DNA of 64,000 nucleotides from assembly GCA_944324285.1 (NCBI GenBank), contig CALUVR010000001.1:110237-174236 (forward strand), read 5' to 3'. The notes under the pieces are model-generated. The model saw only the letters and a list, made by a program, of their open reading frames with translations. It searched no databases and was not told the origin of the DNA. Below, piece by piece: positions 7,941 through 16,770 of this stretch. Both the position numbers and the translations under genes were made by a program. This DNA is from Candidatus Gastranaerophilales bacterium. Lineage in GTDB: Bacteria > Cyanobacteriota > Vampirovibrionia > Gastranaerophilales > Gastranaerophilaceae. Every line of letters starts with the position of its first letter. The first letter of the stretch is position 1.

Positions 7941-8909
7941 TATCATACAGGCAGGAATTGTGAGAACCCAGGCAATTACGATATTTCCGACTACTCTCCA
8001 TTTGACAGCGTGCGCATGTAGGGTCGAACCGACTCCCATAATTGCAGTTGAAATTACATGAGTTGTGCTCAAAGGTATTCCGAAATGCGATGCCGTGAGG
8101 ATTAAGCCTGCGGCAGAAGTTTCAGCTGCAAACCCGTGGATTGGTTTAAGTTTAATAATCTTATGCCCCATCGTTTTAATAATTTTCCAGCCGCCGTTCA
8201 TAGTGCCCGCAGCCATTGTCAGTGCGCAAACAAGAATTACATAAACAGGTATTTCAAATTCCCCCTGCGGTCCTTTATGGAGAACCCCTCCGGCTAAAAG
8301 GGCAAGCGTTATTATCCCCATAGTTTTTTGCGCGTCGTTTGAACCGTGGCTCAGTGCCATAAGTCCTGAGGACACAAGCTGAAGTTTACGAAATTTTTTA
8401 TTCACAACCTGAGGATTTGCTCTATATAAAATTCTAATTAAAAAGAGCATCAGCAAAAATCCTGCACAAAATCCTAAAACAGGTGATGTAAACATCGGAA
8501 TAATAACTTTATCTACAAGAGTTGTAACATGAACCGCGTCACATCCGGCTTTAACAATGGTTGCTCCGAGAAGTCCTCCGATAAGAGCGTGCGAAGAACT
8601 TGAAGGAAGTCCGAGCCACCAGGTGAAGAGGTTCCACAAAACAGCGCCAAGCAGTGCGCAGAAAATAACTGTCAATGTAATCATTTCAGCGTTAACAATA
8701 CCGGCTCCGATTGTTTTTGCAACATGCGTTCCTGTAAGTGCACCAACAAATTCAAGGCTAGCACCAAAGAGAACTGCCTGCTTAGGCGAAAGAACTTTTG
8801 TTGAAACAACTGTTGCTATAGCGTTTGCACAGTCATGAAATCCGTTGATAAATTCAAACGCAAGTGCAACGGCAACGACTGCAATTAACAGTAATATGGT
8901 TATTGTCAT
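7896..8909 (-). CDS. pit: PiT-family inorganic phosphate transporter
   Basis: A 337-aa, strongly hydrophobic protein with the two repeated PiT signatures: GFHDCANAIATVVSTKVLSP near the N-terminus and GSNDAQKTMGIITLAL in the middle. These bind phosphate and cation in this low-affinity inner-membrane symporter family. About ten membrane helices are expected. It is the second gene of an operon, 10 nt after the DUF47 gene. That pairing is typical, the PhoU-like partner being thought to control the transporter. Its 3' end overlaps glf on the other strand by 45 bp. Confidence 0.93.
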   Translation of the reverse strand: MTITILLLIAVVAVALAFEFINGFHDCANAIATVVSTKVLSPKQAVLFGASLEFVGALTGTHVAKTIGAGIVNAEMITLTVIFCALLGAVLWNLFTWWLGLPSSSSHALIGGLLGATIVKAGCDAVHVTTLVDKVIIPMFTSPVLGFCAGFLLMLFLIRILYRANPQVVNKKFRKLQLVSSGLMALSHGSNDAQKTMGIITLALLAGGVLHKGPQGEFEIPVYVILVCALTMAAGTMNGGWKIIKTMGHKIIKLKPIHGFAAETSAAGLILTASHFGIPLSTTHVISTAIMGVGSTLHAHAVKWRVVGNIVIAWVLTIPACMILSAIIYYTIYRFIG

Positions 8910-8919
8910 TTTTCTATTC

Positions 8920-9561
8920 CTAATTCTGTTTTAAAACAACGTTCAAAATTGTATCCGATACATAAAAACATGCATCAAGAGCGTTTTCAATTTCTTTATA
9001 AATATCGCGGAGTTTTATTACCTCTAAAGCATCGTATTTCCCGGAGAAAAGTTCATACATGGCTTTTCTGTGGATTTCGTCCCCGTGAGATTCAATTTCT
9101 TTCATCGCAATATTTTCTTTTGTAATCTCTTCAACATCACTTACTTTTTTGAATTTTTTAATAATTCTGTTTAACTGTTCGGTTGCTTGTACCAAAGTTA
9201 AAGCCTGTTCTTTCATTTCTTCCGTGTACTCTGTTAATCTGTACACCTCTAAATTCAAACAGGCTTTAATAATTTTTTTATTGATTTTATGTAACTGGAG
9301 CGCTATATATTGAATATCTTCGCGTTCAATCGGTGTTATAAAACTTTTATTTAACTGTTTAAGTGTAAGTTTAAAAGAAATCGACCCTTTTTTCTTATAT
9401 TTTCTTGCAATTTCTTTTTGCTCATCTGTCAGATGGTTTTTCATAATTTCGTCATAAAGTTTAGCGGTTTCAAGACAAATATCTGCACTGTCCTGAAACA
9501 GTGTGAAAAACATTTTATCCTCCGGAGGCATTATGTAGGACATCAGATTAAATTTTGGCAT
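8920..9561 (-). CDS. DUF47 (PhoU-like) protein, putative PiT regulator
   Basis: A 213-aa all-helical protein, MPKFNLMSYIMPPEDKMFFTLFQDSAD onwards, with the conserved EIESHGDEIHRKAMYELF and ALDACFYVSDTILNVVL segments of the DUF47/TIGR00153 family. Related proteins bind metals through E/DxxxD motifs and sit beside PiT transporters. I start it at 9561, where AAGGAG lies 8 nt upstream; the frame extends to 9606 but that part reads through the ribosome site. It is cytoplasmic and co-transcribed with pit. Confidence 0.9.
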   Translation of the reverse strand: MPKFNLMSYIMPPEDKMFFTLFQDSADICLETAKLYDEIMKNHLTDEQKEIARKYKKKGSISFKLTLKQLNKSFITPIEREDIQYIALQLHKINKKIIKACLNLEVYRLTEYTEEMKEQALTLVQATEQLNRIIKKFKKVSDVEEITKENIAMKEIESHGDEIHRKAMYELFSGKYDALEVIKLRDIYKEIENALDACFYVSDTILNVVLKQN

Positions 9562-9703
9562 GTTTTTTCTCCTTATACTCACACACGCCAAGCATATAGG
9601 AAACAAATATTTTAATAAAGTATATTGTTACAAATCTTCACCGGATTGGCGGATGAAATATGTCTGCAGAAATTTTATAAAGATGAACAAAAAGTTAGAA
9701 TAA

Positions 9704-10060
9704 CGGCATCATTCCGGAAGCGTGGACAAACAGATTGAGCAGTTAGCGCAGATTGACGGAAAAATTTTACCCTCGCCCCTTGAGGCGGATTTACGGACGG
9801 ACGCTAGTCCGGATCGCGAACGGATGGAGCCGGCAGAGCGTAAGCTCGTAGGGGACACTCCGTGAGCGTGGAGTAAATCCAAGACAGGAGAGGGTGCCCT
9901 AGGGGCGGGTGAGGGGTAAAAGAAAATCTTCAGTCATTCCGGAAGCATAGAAAAACTGATTGAGACGGATGGCGAAATTCTGTTTTTCAAGCTATGCGGA
10001 ATCACAGCCATGTGTGATGCAGCGACTGTGCGATTGCGGGTCGCAGCCCGCAATGACGTG
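9704..10060. repeat. Repeat-rich intergenic stretch with a nested element
   Basis: The 9562-10101 gap holds no credible gene. A CATTCCGGAAG-led segment occurs twice (about 9710 and 9935). Between them is one GC-rich repeat unit (CCCTCGCCCCTTGAGG at about 9770, resuming GAGAGGGTGCCC at 9888) split by a 94-bp insert with 8-bp inverted ends, GGATTTAC at 9787-9794 and GTAAATCC at 9873-9880. A further hairpin (ATTGCGGG/CCCGCAAT) lies near 10032-10056. Confidence 0.65.
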
Positions 10061-10101
10061 AGTAATTAAATAATCAGAACACTAATTATATAGGAGGTAA
10101 T

Positions 10102-11073
10102 ATGAGTGAAGCATCTTCGAAATCACCGAATTTAGACAGAGTGTCAAAAGAGTTTATAAATAATTTAGAAGCCTCAGGCGGCAAACCTTTGTACGAAATG
10201 ACCGTGGATGACGCAAGGCAATTTCTTGTTGATTTGCAGAGGAAAACCTATAAAGAAATTCCTGCGGAAATCGCGGATATTGATATTTTTACTGAAGCTG
10301 CTGGAACTGTCAGCGTAAGGTTAGTCCGTCCGCATGATTCAAACGAAACTTTGCCCGTAATTCTCTATCTTCATGGCGGCGGATGGATTTTGGGTGATAA
10401 AGAAACTCATGATATGCTTATAAGAAAGCTTGCCAATTGTACAAATTCGGTCGTTGTGTTTGTGAATTATTCTCGTTCCCCTGAGGCTGTATACCCTATG
10501 GCATTAAATCAGGCTTACGGGGTTCTGGAATACTTATATAATAATCCTGAAGAATTTAACATTGACCCTGACAGAATCGTCATAGCAGGTGACAGCGCCG
10601 GCGGGAATCTTGCAACCTCTGTTGCGTTGAAGTCTTTACGTTCGGGCGGTCCCCGAATTCTTTTTCAGGCACTTTTGTATCCAGTAACAGATGCGAATAT
10701 GGATAGTGATTCATATAAATTATTTAAAGATGGACCTTGGCTTACAAAAAAATCCATGGAATGGTTCTGGAATGCCTATTTGCCTGATAAAAGACTTAAA
10801 AATGACATATATGTATCACCGCTTCGAGCATGTATAGATGATCTTGCGGGAATGCCGTCAGCTTTAATCATTACTGCGGAAAATGATGTTTTACGTGATG
10901 AGGGCGAAGCTTATGCTTCAAAGCTTGATGAGGCAGGGGTAAAAACTTCCTGTATAAGAATAAATATGGCGCATCACGATTTTATGATGCTTAATGCGCT
11001 TCAATACAATTCCTCCGTAAAAACAGCGTTTTCAATATTGTGTTCGGTTTTGTCAAATAACTTACACGGGTAA
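10102..11073 (+). CDS. Alpha/beta-hydrolase, HSL-type (family IV) esterase
   Basis: A 323-aa cytosolic carboxylesterase/lipase. The oxyanion-hole motif HGGGWILGD (about residue 91) and nucleophile elbow GDSAGGN place it in the hormone-sensitive-lipase family. The Asp of the triad fits ENDVLRDEG and the His fits MAHHDFMML. It probably hydrolyses short-chain esters; the natural substrate is unknown. A strong AGGAGG lies 7 nt before the ATG. Its 3' end overlaps the convergent gene at 11062 by 12 bp. Confidence 0.9.
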   Translation: MSEASSKSPNLDRVSKEFINNLEASGGKPLYEMTVDDARQFLVDLQRKTYKEIPAEIADIDIFTEAAGTVSVRLVRPHDSNETLPVILYLHGGGWILGDKETHDMLIRKLANCTNSVVVFVNYSRSPEAVYPMALNQAYGVLEYLYNNPEEFNIDPDRIVIAGDSAGGNLATSVALKSLRSGGPRILFQALLYPVTDANMDSDSYKLFKDGPWLTKKSMEWFWNAYLPDKRLKNDIYVSPLRACIDDLAGMPSALIITAENDVLRDEGEAYASKLDEAGVKTSCIRINMAHHDFMMLNALQYNSSVKTAFSILCSVLSNNLHG

Positions 11074-11523
11074 ATTATTTTCTGCAGGAACATATTTTGA
11101 AATAATTTCAGCGGCATCTGCGATAATTTGTTCGCAAGGACGAGAGGCGTAATATTCTTCTGTTCTGTCAGAAGGAACATAATTGTCGTCTGCCAGAGGT
11201 CCGAGAAGCTCACGGCAGATTATCGTGCCGTGTTTTTCTTTGAATAAGTTTGCAAGTTCCTGAATTCTTTTATAGTGCTCTGTTTTAATTTCTTTATTGT
11301 TCGGTTCTGTATAACCGTATTTCAATCCAGCTATCATAAACATAGCACTTACGGCTCCGCAGACTTCTCTCATTCTGCCCATTCCGCCTCCGAAGGAGGA
11401 TGAAAGTTTCAGCGCAGTATCAAAATCAATTCCGAGTTCTTCTGCAAATGTACAAAAAACGGATTGCGCGCAGTTGTAGCCTTCTTTAAAATATTTTCTT
11501 GCTTTTTCAGAATATTCGTTCAT
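11062..11523 (-). CDS. C_GCAxxG_C_C family (putative redox-active) protein
   Basis: A 153-aa protein with the hallmark pattern of the C_GCAxxG_C_C family: NCAQSVFCTFAEE, then SSFGGGMGRMREVCGAVSAMFMIAGL, then CRELLG and a C-terminal RPCEQIIADAAEII. The conserved cysteines suggest disulfide or metal redox chemistry, but no member I know of has a firm biochemical role. It is a single gene, convergent with the esterase and preceded by repeats. Confidence 0.85.
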   Translation of the reverse strand: MNEYSEKARKYFKEGYNCAQSVFCTFAEELGIDFDTALKLSSSFGGGMGRMREVCGAVSAMFMIAGLKYGYTEPNNKEIKTEHYKRIQELANLFKEKHGTIICRELLGPLADDNYVPSDRTEEYYASRPCEQIIADAAEIISKYVPAENNLPV

Positions 11524-11690
11524 AAATTCATAATACTTTAGATAGGGTGCAATTTCAATAAGGGGAAAGGACGGGGAGAGGTGGCTGTTAAATCATAAGG
11601 AACAGTTGTATTTATTTTCTCAACACGCTCCCGCCCTGCTCCCGCTATCGTTTCGAAAACAAACACAACTGTTCCAAAAGTTAATACCTC

Positions 11691-11898
11691 CCTTGTAAGG
11701 GAGGTGGCGCGTAAGCGCCGGAGGGTTTTCATGCGAGCGTGCGGCGTAGCTGCGATAGCGAGCACTAGAGGTTGAAGGCATTGCCTTCAACTATTTCCGT
11801 TTGATTTAGCGGCGCGCAGCGACGCTGTAATTTTTACGTGTTTTTCTTTTTCGGTTCACTTTTTCTTTTTTCCTCGTAATAAAAAAGAAAAAGTGAAC
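11691..11898. repeat. Palindromic repeat block with an 18-bp perfect hairpin
   Basis: The 11524-12040 gap has no gene that I accept. It contains a single GC-rich repeat (CTCCCTTGTAAGGGAG at about 11692, then GCGCCGGAGG), a hairpin GTTGAAGGC/GCCTTCAAC near 11771, and a perfect 18-bp stem (11854-11871 with 11881-11898, 9-nt loop). Two small hairpins, CTAGTGC/GCACTAG and ATTTCC/GGAAAT, follow at about 11971-12012. Confidence 0.65.
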
Positions 11899-12040
11899 GT
11901 ATCAGGATATTAAAACTAAAAAAATGTCGGTGCAGGGTTTGGGGCTGCACAAGCCCCATATATATAAGGACTAGTGCCTTTTACGCACTAGCCTATTTCC
12001 TTTAAGGAAATTTTATTTTTGTTCATGATACTATTTTTAT

Positions 12041-13357
12041 ATGGATATTATATTTAACCCTGTAGTTGTATCGGTAATTTTGTTATGCGTGCTTTGTGTA
12101 TGCAGGATTAATGTACTTCTCGCAATAATTATTTCAGCGATTGCGGCAGGTCTTATCGGCGGATTGCCTGTCGAAAAAGTTATGCAAACATTTATCTCAG
12201 GCATGGGGGATAATTCGGAAACAGCATTAAGCTACATACTTCTCGGAACATTTGCCGCGGCGATGACGCATACCGGATTGGCGACAATTCTCGCAAAAAA
12301 GATTTCAACAGTTATTAAGGACAAAAAGTTTTTACTTCTTGCAATTCTGACAGGAATTGCAATTCTTTCACAGAACCTTATACCTGTTCATATTGCATTT
12401 ATTCCGATACTTATTCCGCCGTTATTGCATGTAATGAACAAGCTTAAACTTGATAGACGCGCGGTTGCGTGTTCACTTGCTTTCGGGTTAAAAGCTCCTT
12501 ATATTGCAATACCTGCCGGCTTCGGTTTGATTTTTCAGGGTTTAATTGCGGAAAATATGACAGTCAACGGAATGACTGTTTTAAAAAATGATGTATGGAA
12601 AGCAAACTGGATTTTAGGACTTGGCATGATTGTCGGACTTCTTGTTGCGATTTTGATTTCGTATCGTAAGCCGCGAGAATATAACGACATTCAGCCTGTT
12701 GAAAATGAACTTGAAAAAGAGGATGCGGAGGCTTTAAAATTAAATAAAAACCACTATATTACGCTTATTGGAGCATTCGCAACATTAATCGTCCAGCTTT
12801 TGACAAAATCGCTGCCGCTTGGAGCACTTGTAGGGCTTGGAATTGTATTTGGCGGCGGAGCTGTAAGCCATAGGAAGATGGATAACCTTATAAATGAGGG
12901 TATAGGATTAATGGGGTATGTTGCTTTTGTAATGCTTGTTGCGGCAGGTTTTGCAATGGTTTTGAAGTCAACCGGCGGAATTGATACCCTTGTTCATGCA
13001 ATTCTTCCTTTTATGCAAAACAGCAGACTGCTTGCAGTAAGCTTAATGCTTTTTATAGGATTATTTATCACGATGGGAATAGGAACCTCTTTCGGAACAA
13101 TTCCTATACTTGCGGTTTTGTTTATCCCTGTATGTGCACATTTAGGGCTTTCTGTACCTGCGAGCGTTGTAATATTATCTTCTGCAGCAGCATTAGGAGA
13201 TGCGGGTTCTCCTGCATCTGATACAACCCTTGGCCCTACCGCAGGCTTAAACGCTGATGGTCAGCATAACCATATTAAAGATACCTGTATTCCGACCTTT
13301 TTACATTTTAATATTCCGCTCATAATTTTTGCGATACTTGCCGCATATTTGTTCTAA
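12041..13357 (+). CDS. YuiF-like Na+/H+ antiporter family permease (COG2056)
   Basis: A 438-aa inner-membrane protein with about 11-12 hydrophobic helices and an internal Glu/Lys-rich cytoplasmic loop near residues 210-240. Segments such as SQNLIPVHIAFIPILIPPLL and DAGSPASDTTLGPTAGLNADGQHNHIKDT match the NhaC-like family that includes Bacillus YuiF, variously described as a sodium/proton antiporter or histidine transporter. Substrate is therefore uncertain. The ATG has no ribosome site; a GATACT -10 candidate ends 9 nt before it, suggesting a leaderless message. It is a single gene. Confidence 0.78.
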   Translation: MDIIFNPVVVSVILLCVLCVCRINVLLAIIISAIAAGLIGGLPVEKVMQTFISGMGDNSETALSYILLGTFAAAMTHTGLATILAKKISTVIKDKKFLLLAILTGIAILSQNLIPVHIAFIPILIPPLLHVMNKLKLDRRAVACSLAFGLKAPYIAIPAGFGLIFQGLIAENMTVNGMTVLKNDVWKANWILGLGMIVGLLVAILISYRKPREYNDIQPVENELEKEDAEALKLNKNHYITLIGAFATLIVQLLTKSLPLGALVGLGIVFGGGAVSHRKMDNLINEGIGLMGYVAFVMLVAAGFAMVLKSTGGIDTLVHAILPFMQNSRLLAVSLMLFIGLFITMGIGTSFGTIPILAVLFIPVCAHLGLSVPASVVILSSAAALGDAGSPASDTTLGPTAGLNADGQHNHIKDTCIPTFLHFNIPLIIFAILAAYLF

Positions 13358-13418
13358 GGTACAAAGAAATACTTGTGCCTTTTGTGCGCGAATCTATTAC
13401 ATTAATTTCATGTAACTT

Positions 13419-13679
13419 TTATATAATTTCCAGATTGGCTGTTGTATATCCCGAGATTAAATTTTTTATCCCTTCTGTATGAACTTTACATTTTAGTTTT
13501 CCGTCGGGGTATTTGCTATAGTGCATAGCAGACGATACAAGGATTACTCTTGAGGCGTCGAAAATATTCAAAGATGAAATATCCAGTCCCATTTCTTTAC
13601 AGTCGGATTCTTCTATATATTTTTCAACACGTTGTAAAATTTCTGCTGAATTATTCTTGTCAAAACTTATGAATTTCAT
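13419..13679 (-). CDS. Small hypothetical protein, 86 aa
   Basis: I start this protein at MKFISFDKN (13679). The frame continues to 13769, but that part overlaps the kdsD promoter on the opposite strand. It is cytosolic, alpha/beta by appearance, with no membrane segment. The middle, MGLDISSLNIFDASRVILVSSAMHYSKYP, resembles a STAS-like or nucleotide-fold strand-turn-helix, but I cannot name a family. It is divergent from kdsD. Confidence 0.6.
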   Translation of the reverse strand: MKFISFDKNNSAEILQRVEKYIEESDCKEMGLDISSLNIFDASRVILVSSAMHYSKYPDGKLKCKVHTEGIKNLISGYTTANLEII

Positions 13680-13718
13680 AACTTTTCCGTCGGCGTAATG
13701 ATAAGAAAATTTAACGTT

Positions 13719-13749
13719 TTGACTGTAATTCCTACTTTTGGTGTATAAT
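13719..13749 (+). promoter_or_regulatory. Predicted sigma-70 promoter of the kdsD operon
   Basis: TTGACT at 13719-13724 and TATAAT at 13744-13749, preceded by TG, with a 19-bp spacer. It lies 51 nt upstream of the kdsD start. Confidence 0.55.
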
Positions 13750-13799
13750 AATTTTGTGTGTCGCGTCAAATCGACAAAATAAGAATATGAGGTGGAAAT

Positions 13800-14771
13800 A
13801 TGATGACTGCAACTAGTATTAATGAGCTGGCAAAAGAAGTTTTTGATATTGAGGCAAAGTCAATTCTCCGATTGAAAGATAACATCGGTGAAAATTTCGA
13901 TAAAGCTGTTGAAATTTTATATAATTGTAAAGGTCGCGTAATTGTAACAGGCATGGGGAAATCAGGGCTTATCGGTAAAAAAATTGCAGCAACTTTATCA
14001 TCAACAGGTACTCCTTCATATTTTCTCCATCCGGCTGAAAGCACCCACGGGGACAGCGGTATTATTACAAAACAGGATGTGGTTATCGCAATTTCCAATA
14101 GCGGCGAAACTCAGGAGCTGTTAAATCTTTTACCTATTATAAAGAGGTTTGGAGTCTTGATGATAGGTATGACAGGTAAAATGGGCTCAACCCTTGCGCA
14201 GGCTTCTGATGTTGTTCTGGATATTTCAGTTGAAAGAGAAGCATGTCCTTTGAATAAAGCGCCGACAGCTTCCACTACCGCTACTCTTGCTATGGGCGAT
14301 GCGTTGGCGGTTTGTCTGCTCGAAAAACGCGGATTTACGGAAGAAGATTTTCTTATTTTCCACCCGTCAGGCGCTCTCGGAAAAGGCTTCTTATATAAAG
14401 TTTCTGATTTGATGAAAACAGAAGATTTACCGGTTGCAGCAGAAAACGACAGCTTTAATAAAGTTGTTGAAATTATTACAGCCCACAAACTCGGTATGGC
14501 AATGATTTTGAATTCAAAAGGAGAACTCTCAGGCGTCCTCACAGATGGCGATATCAGAAGAACTCTTATGAAATACGGCAATACTTCAAACCTTATTATA
14601 AAAGATGTTATGACAGTGGAACCTAAACGGATTAACCCTGCAGCATACGGCGCCAGCGCTCTTCATCTGATGGAAAAATATTCCATCACGGCTCTTGCGG
14701 TAGTTGATGAAAACAACAAACCAGTCGGCGTAATCCATATCCATGATTTACTGAAGGCAGGTGTTGCATAA
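13800..14771 (+). CDS. kdsD: Arabinose-5-phosphate isomerase
   Basis: A 323-aa KpsF/KdsD enzyme that turns ribulose-5-phosphate into arabinose-5-phosphate, the first committed step to Kdo for LPS. The N-terminal SIS domain has GRVIVTGMGKSGLIGKKIAAT and the STGTPSYFLHPAESTHGDSG stretch. Two CBS domains follow, about residues 205-323, ending PVGVIHIHDLLKAGVA. GAGGTGG lies 5 nt before the first of two adjacent ATG codons. It is the first gene of a four-gene operon; its stop overlaps the kdsC start (TAATG). Confidence 0.95.
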   Translation: MMTATSINELAKEVFDIEAKSILRLKDNIGENFDKAVEILYNCKGRVIVTGMGKSGLIGKKIAATLSSTGTPSYFLHPAESTHGDSGIITKQDVVIAISNSGETQELLNLLPIIKRFGVLMIGMTGKMGSTLAQASDVVLDISVEREACPLNKAPTASTTATLAMGDALAVCLLEKRGFTEEDFLIFHPSGALGKGFLYKVSDLMKTEDLPVAAENDSFNKVVEIITAHKLGMAMILNSKGELSGVLTDGDIRRTLMKYGNTSNLIIKDVMTVEPKRINPAAYGASALHLMEKYSITALAVVDENNKPVGVIHIHDLLKAGVA

Positions 14772-15241
14772 TGAGTATAAAATTAGCAGCTTTTGATGTG
14801 GACGGAGTTATGACTGACGGAAGTATTACCTATGACAGCAACGGTAATGAATTAAAAACTTTTAATTCAAAAGACGGGCACGGGCTTGCCGCTCTTCATA
14901 AAGAAGGAATAATAACTGCAATTATAACAGGCAGAACAAGCGAAGCTGTCACACGCCGCGCTAAAGATGTTCATATAACGGAAGTTTATCAGGGCGTGAA
15001 AGACAAAGCCGCAGTTCTTGATGAACTTTTACAAAAATATGAACTTACTCCCGCAGAAGCCGCCTATATGGGAGATGATATTCCTGATATCTGCGTATTA
15101 GAAAAAGTAGAACTTGCGGGCTGCCCGAAAGACGCTGTTCAGGAAGTTAAAGATGTTGCAAATTTTGAATCAGAAAAAAACGGCGGCTGTGGCGCTGTCC
15201 GTGAATTCTGCGATTGTATTTTGAATTTAAACCGTAATTAA
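14771..15241 (+). CDS. kdsC: 3-deoxy-D-manno-octulosonate 8-phosphate phosphatase
   Basis: A 156-aa C0-type HAD phosphatase that releases Kdo from Kdo-8-phosphate. Motif I is FDVDGVMTDG (nucleophile Asp), motif II ITGRTS, and motif IV YMGDDIPD. Length is a little under the usual 170-180 aa but all motifs are present. It overlaps kdsD by one base, so the two are translationally coupled, and together they show that the cell makes Kdo-type lipopolysaccharide. Confidence 0.94.
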   Translation: MSIKLAAFDVDGVMTDGSITYDSNGNELKTFNSKDGHGLAALHKEGIITAIITGRTSEAVTRRAKDVHITEVYQGVKDKAAVLDELLQKYELTPAEAAYMGDDIPDICVLEKVELAGCPKDAVQEVKDVANFESEKNGGCGAVREFCDCILNLNRN

Positions 15242-15256
15242 GGAGAGATTTTAACT

Positions 15257-15619
15257 ATGTACGAAATAAAAACACAGGCATTTTTTTCCGCTGCCCACCA
15301 CCTGTTAAACTACGAGGGCGAATGCGAAAACCAGCACGGTCATAACTGGATGGTAGAAGCTTTTGTTAAAGGCGAAACCCTTGATAAAAGCAATATTTTA
15401 ATTGATTATAAAATGCTTAAGCGTGAATTGAATGCAGTTCTGGATTTGCTTGATCATAAAGATATAAACGAACTTCCGGAATTCAAAGGCGAAAGCCCTT
15501 CAAGCGAAATGATTGCCGCATTTATTTATAACAAATTAAAAGAAAAAATTGTATTGCTCAGCAAGATTACTGTATGGGAAACCCAGACATCATGCTGCAG
15601 TTATTTTGAAGAGGACTAG
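15257..15619 (+). CDS. queD: 6-carboxy-tetrahydropterin synthase (QueD-like)
   Basis: A 120-aa T-fold enzyme. SAAHHL and QHGHNW supply the three zinc-binding His, and CENQHGH gives the Cys-x3-His-Gly-His pattern typical of QueD, while the Glu of WETQTSCC closes the pterin pocket. It should convert dihydroneopterin triphosphate to 6-carboxytetrahydropterin in queuosine/preQ1 synthesis. It lies inside an envelope operon with no other queuosine gene beside it. A 6-pyruvoyl-tetrahydropterin synthase role is the alternative. Confidence 0.9.
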   Translation: MYEIKTQAFFSAAHHLLNYEGECENQHGHNWMVEAFVKGETLDKSNILIDYKMLKRELNAVLDLLDHKDINELPEFKGESPSSEMIAAFIYNKLKEKIVLLSKITVWETQTSCCSYFEED

Positions 15620-15643
15620 TAGATATAAAAGCGAGAAAATAAA

Positions 15644-16489
15644 ATGAATCTTATTCAAGCAATATTAATGGGAATAGTGCAGGGACTCAGTGAATTTCTA
15701 CCGATATCAAGTTCCGCGCATCTGGTATTTACCTCAAATTTTTATAAAGTATTTTCAGGAATTCCGATACATGAACAATCAACACAGGAAATCTTTTTTG
15801 ATATTATGGTTCATCTCGGAACCCTTGTTGCGGTCATGATTTTCTTTAGAAAAGATATTATAAAAATCTGCCGCGCGCTGGTTCTGGCATGCCGTAATAA
15901 AAACTGGACTGATAATGAGGCAAAACTCGGACTTTATATAATTTTAGGAACCCTTTTAACTGTGCTTGTGGCATTCCCTTTGCATGTTGTTGCGGAAAAA
16001 CTTGTATTTTCACCAGCAATTGTAGGCGGTCTGCTTTTTATAACCGGGTTTGTGCTTCTCTATAGCGAATATATATCAACCCATGTGGCAGCAAAAAAGA
16101 ATTCCGTTGATTTAAAAACGTCAATACTTATTGGTTTAGCGCAAGGAATTGCGGCACTCCCGGGCTTTTCGCGTTCCGGGTGGACAATTGCAACCGGGCT
16201 TTTTGCAGGTCTTGATAGAACAACTGCCGCAAGATATTCTTTTCTTCTAAGTATTCCTATAATCATTGGGTCTTCTATGGTTTATCCTTTTATAAAAATA
16301 GATTTGCATGAGGCTCTTACTTTCAATTGGAATGCAATACTCTGGGGCACCGTTGTTTCAGGCATTGTCGGATATCTGTGTATAAAATATTTTATGAAAT
16401 TTATATCAAAATTTTCACTAGCATTTTTCGGATATTACTGTATTTTAGCAGGGATTGCGACTGCGGTATTTTTCTCTGTATACAAATAA
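15644..16489 (+). CDS. uppP: Undecaprenyl-diphosphatase
   Basis: A 281-aa BacA/UppP membrane phosphatase that recycles the undecaprenyl carrier for peptidoglycan and LPS. GLSEFLPISSSAHL (catalytic Glu and Ser-rich loop) and the second signature GIAALPGFSRSGWTIATGL, with its catalytic Arg, are both intact. About eight membrane helices. It is the last gene of the kdsD-kdsC-queD-uppP operon, which ties Kdo supply to lipid-carrier recycling. Confidence 0.95.
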   Translation: MNLIQAILMGIVQGLSEFLPISSSAHLVFTSNFYKVFSGIPIHEQSTQEIFFDIMVHLGTLVAVMIFFRKDIIKICRALVLACRNKNWTDNEAKLGLYIILGTLLTVLVAFPLHVVAEKLVFSPAIVGGLLFITGFVLLYSEYISTHVAAKKNSVDLKTSILIGLAQGIAALPGFSRSGWTIATGLFAGLDRTTAARYSFLLSIPIIIGSSMVYPFIKIDLHEALTFNWNAILWGTVVSGIVGYLCIKYFMKFISKFSLAFFGYYCILAGIATAVFFSVYK

Positions 16490-16680
16490 TTGAACGGATG
16501 AATTGTTTTTAAAAGGTATTATAATTATTGTAGAACTATTCACCACTCACTATTCTCTATTCACTTTTGCTGCTTAGTAAAACTTTCTCTTGTAATTCTA
16601 TTTGTTTTTGGTAAAATTAAGCATGTCAATAATCTGCTTTTTAGAGTTTTCTTTTGGGATATTCTTTAATTTGCAAGTAA

Positions 16681-16743
16681 TGTAAAAAAATGTAAACTAA
16701 AAAATCCTAAGTGGCAAAAAAAAGTTTTGACGGGTCTTAAAAT
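16681..16743 (+). promoter_or_regulatory. TGTAA-box promoter of the membrane protein-GH13 operon
   Basis: TGTAA at 16681-16685 and 16691-16695 (10-bp phase), then TAAAAT at 16738-16743, 43 nt beyond the second box. This is the same geometry as at 1799 and 36083. An overlapping TTGACG at 16727 could form a conventional promoter with TTATTG. The rest of the 16490-16770 gap shows only short direct repeats (CACTATTCTCTATTCACT) and no gene. Confidence 0.5.
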
Positions 16744-16770
16744 ACCAGACTTATTGTGTGTGGAGAAAAC

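Noticed and set aside
11538..11765. Minus-strand open frame of 75 codons
   Set aside because: Lies over a GC-rich repeat with no start signal.
16756..16770. GTG start for membrane protein A
   Set aside because: The GGAG ribosome site lies inside this extension and serves the ATG at 16771.
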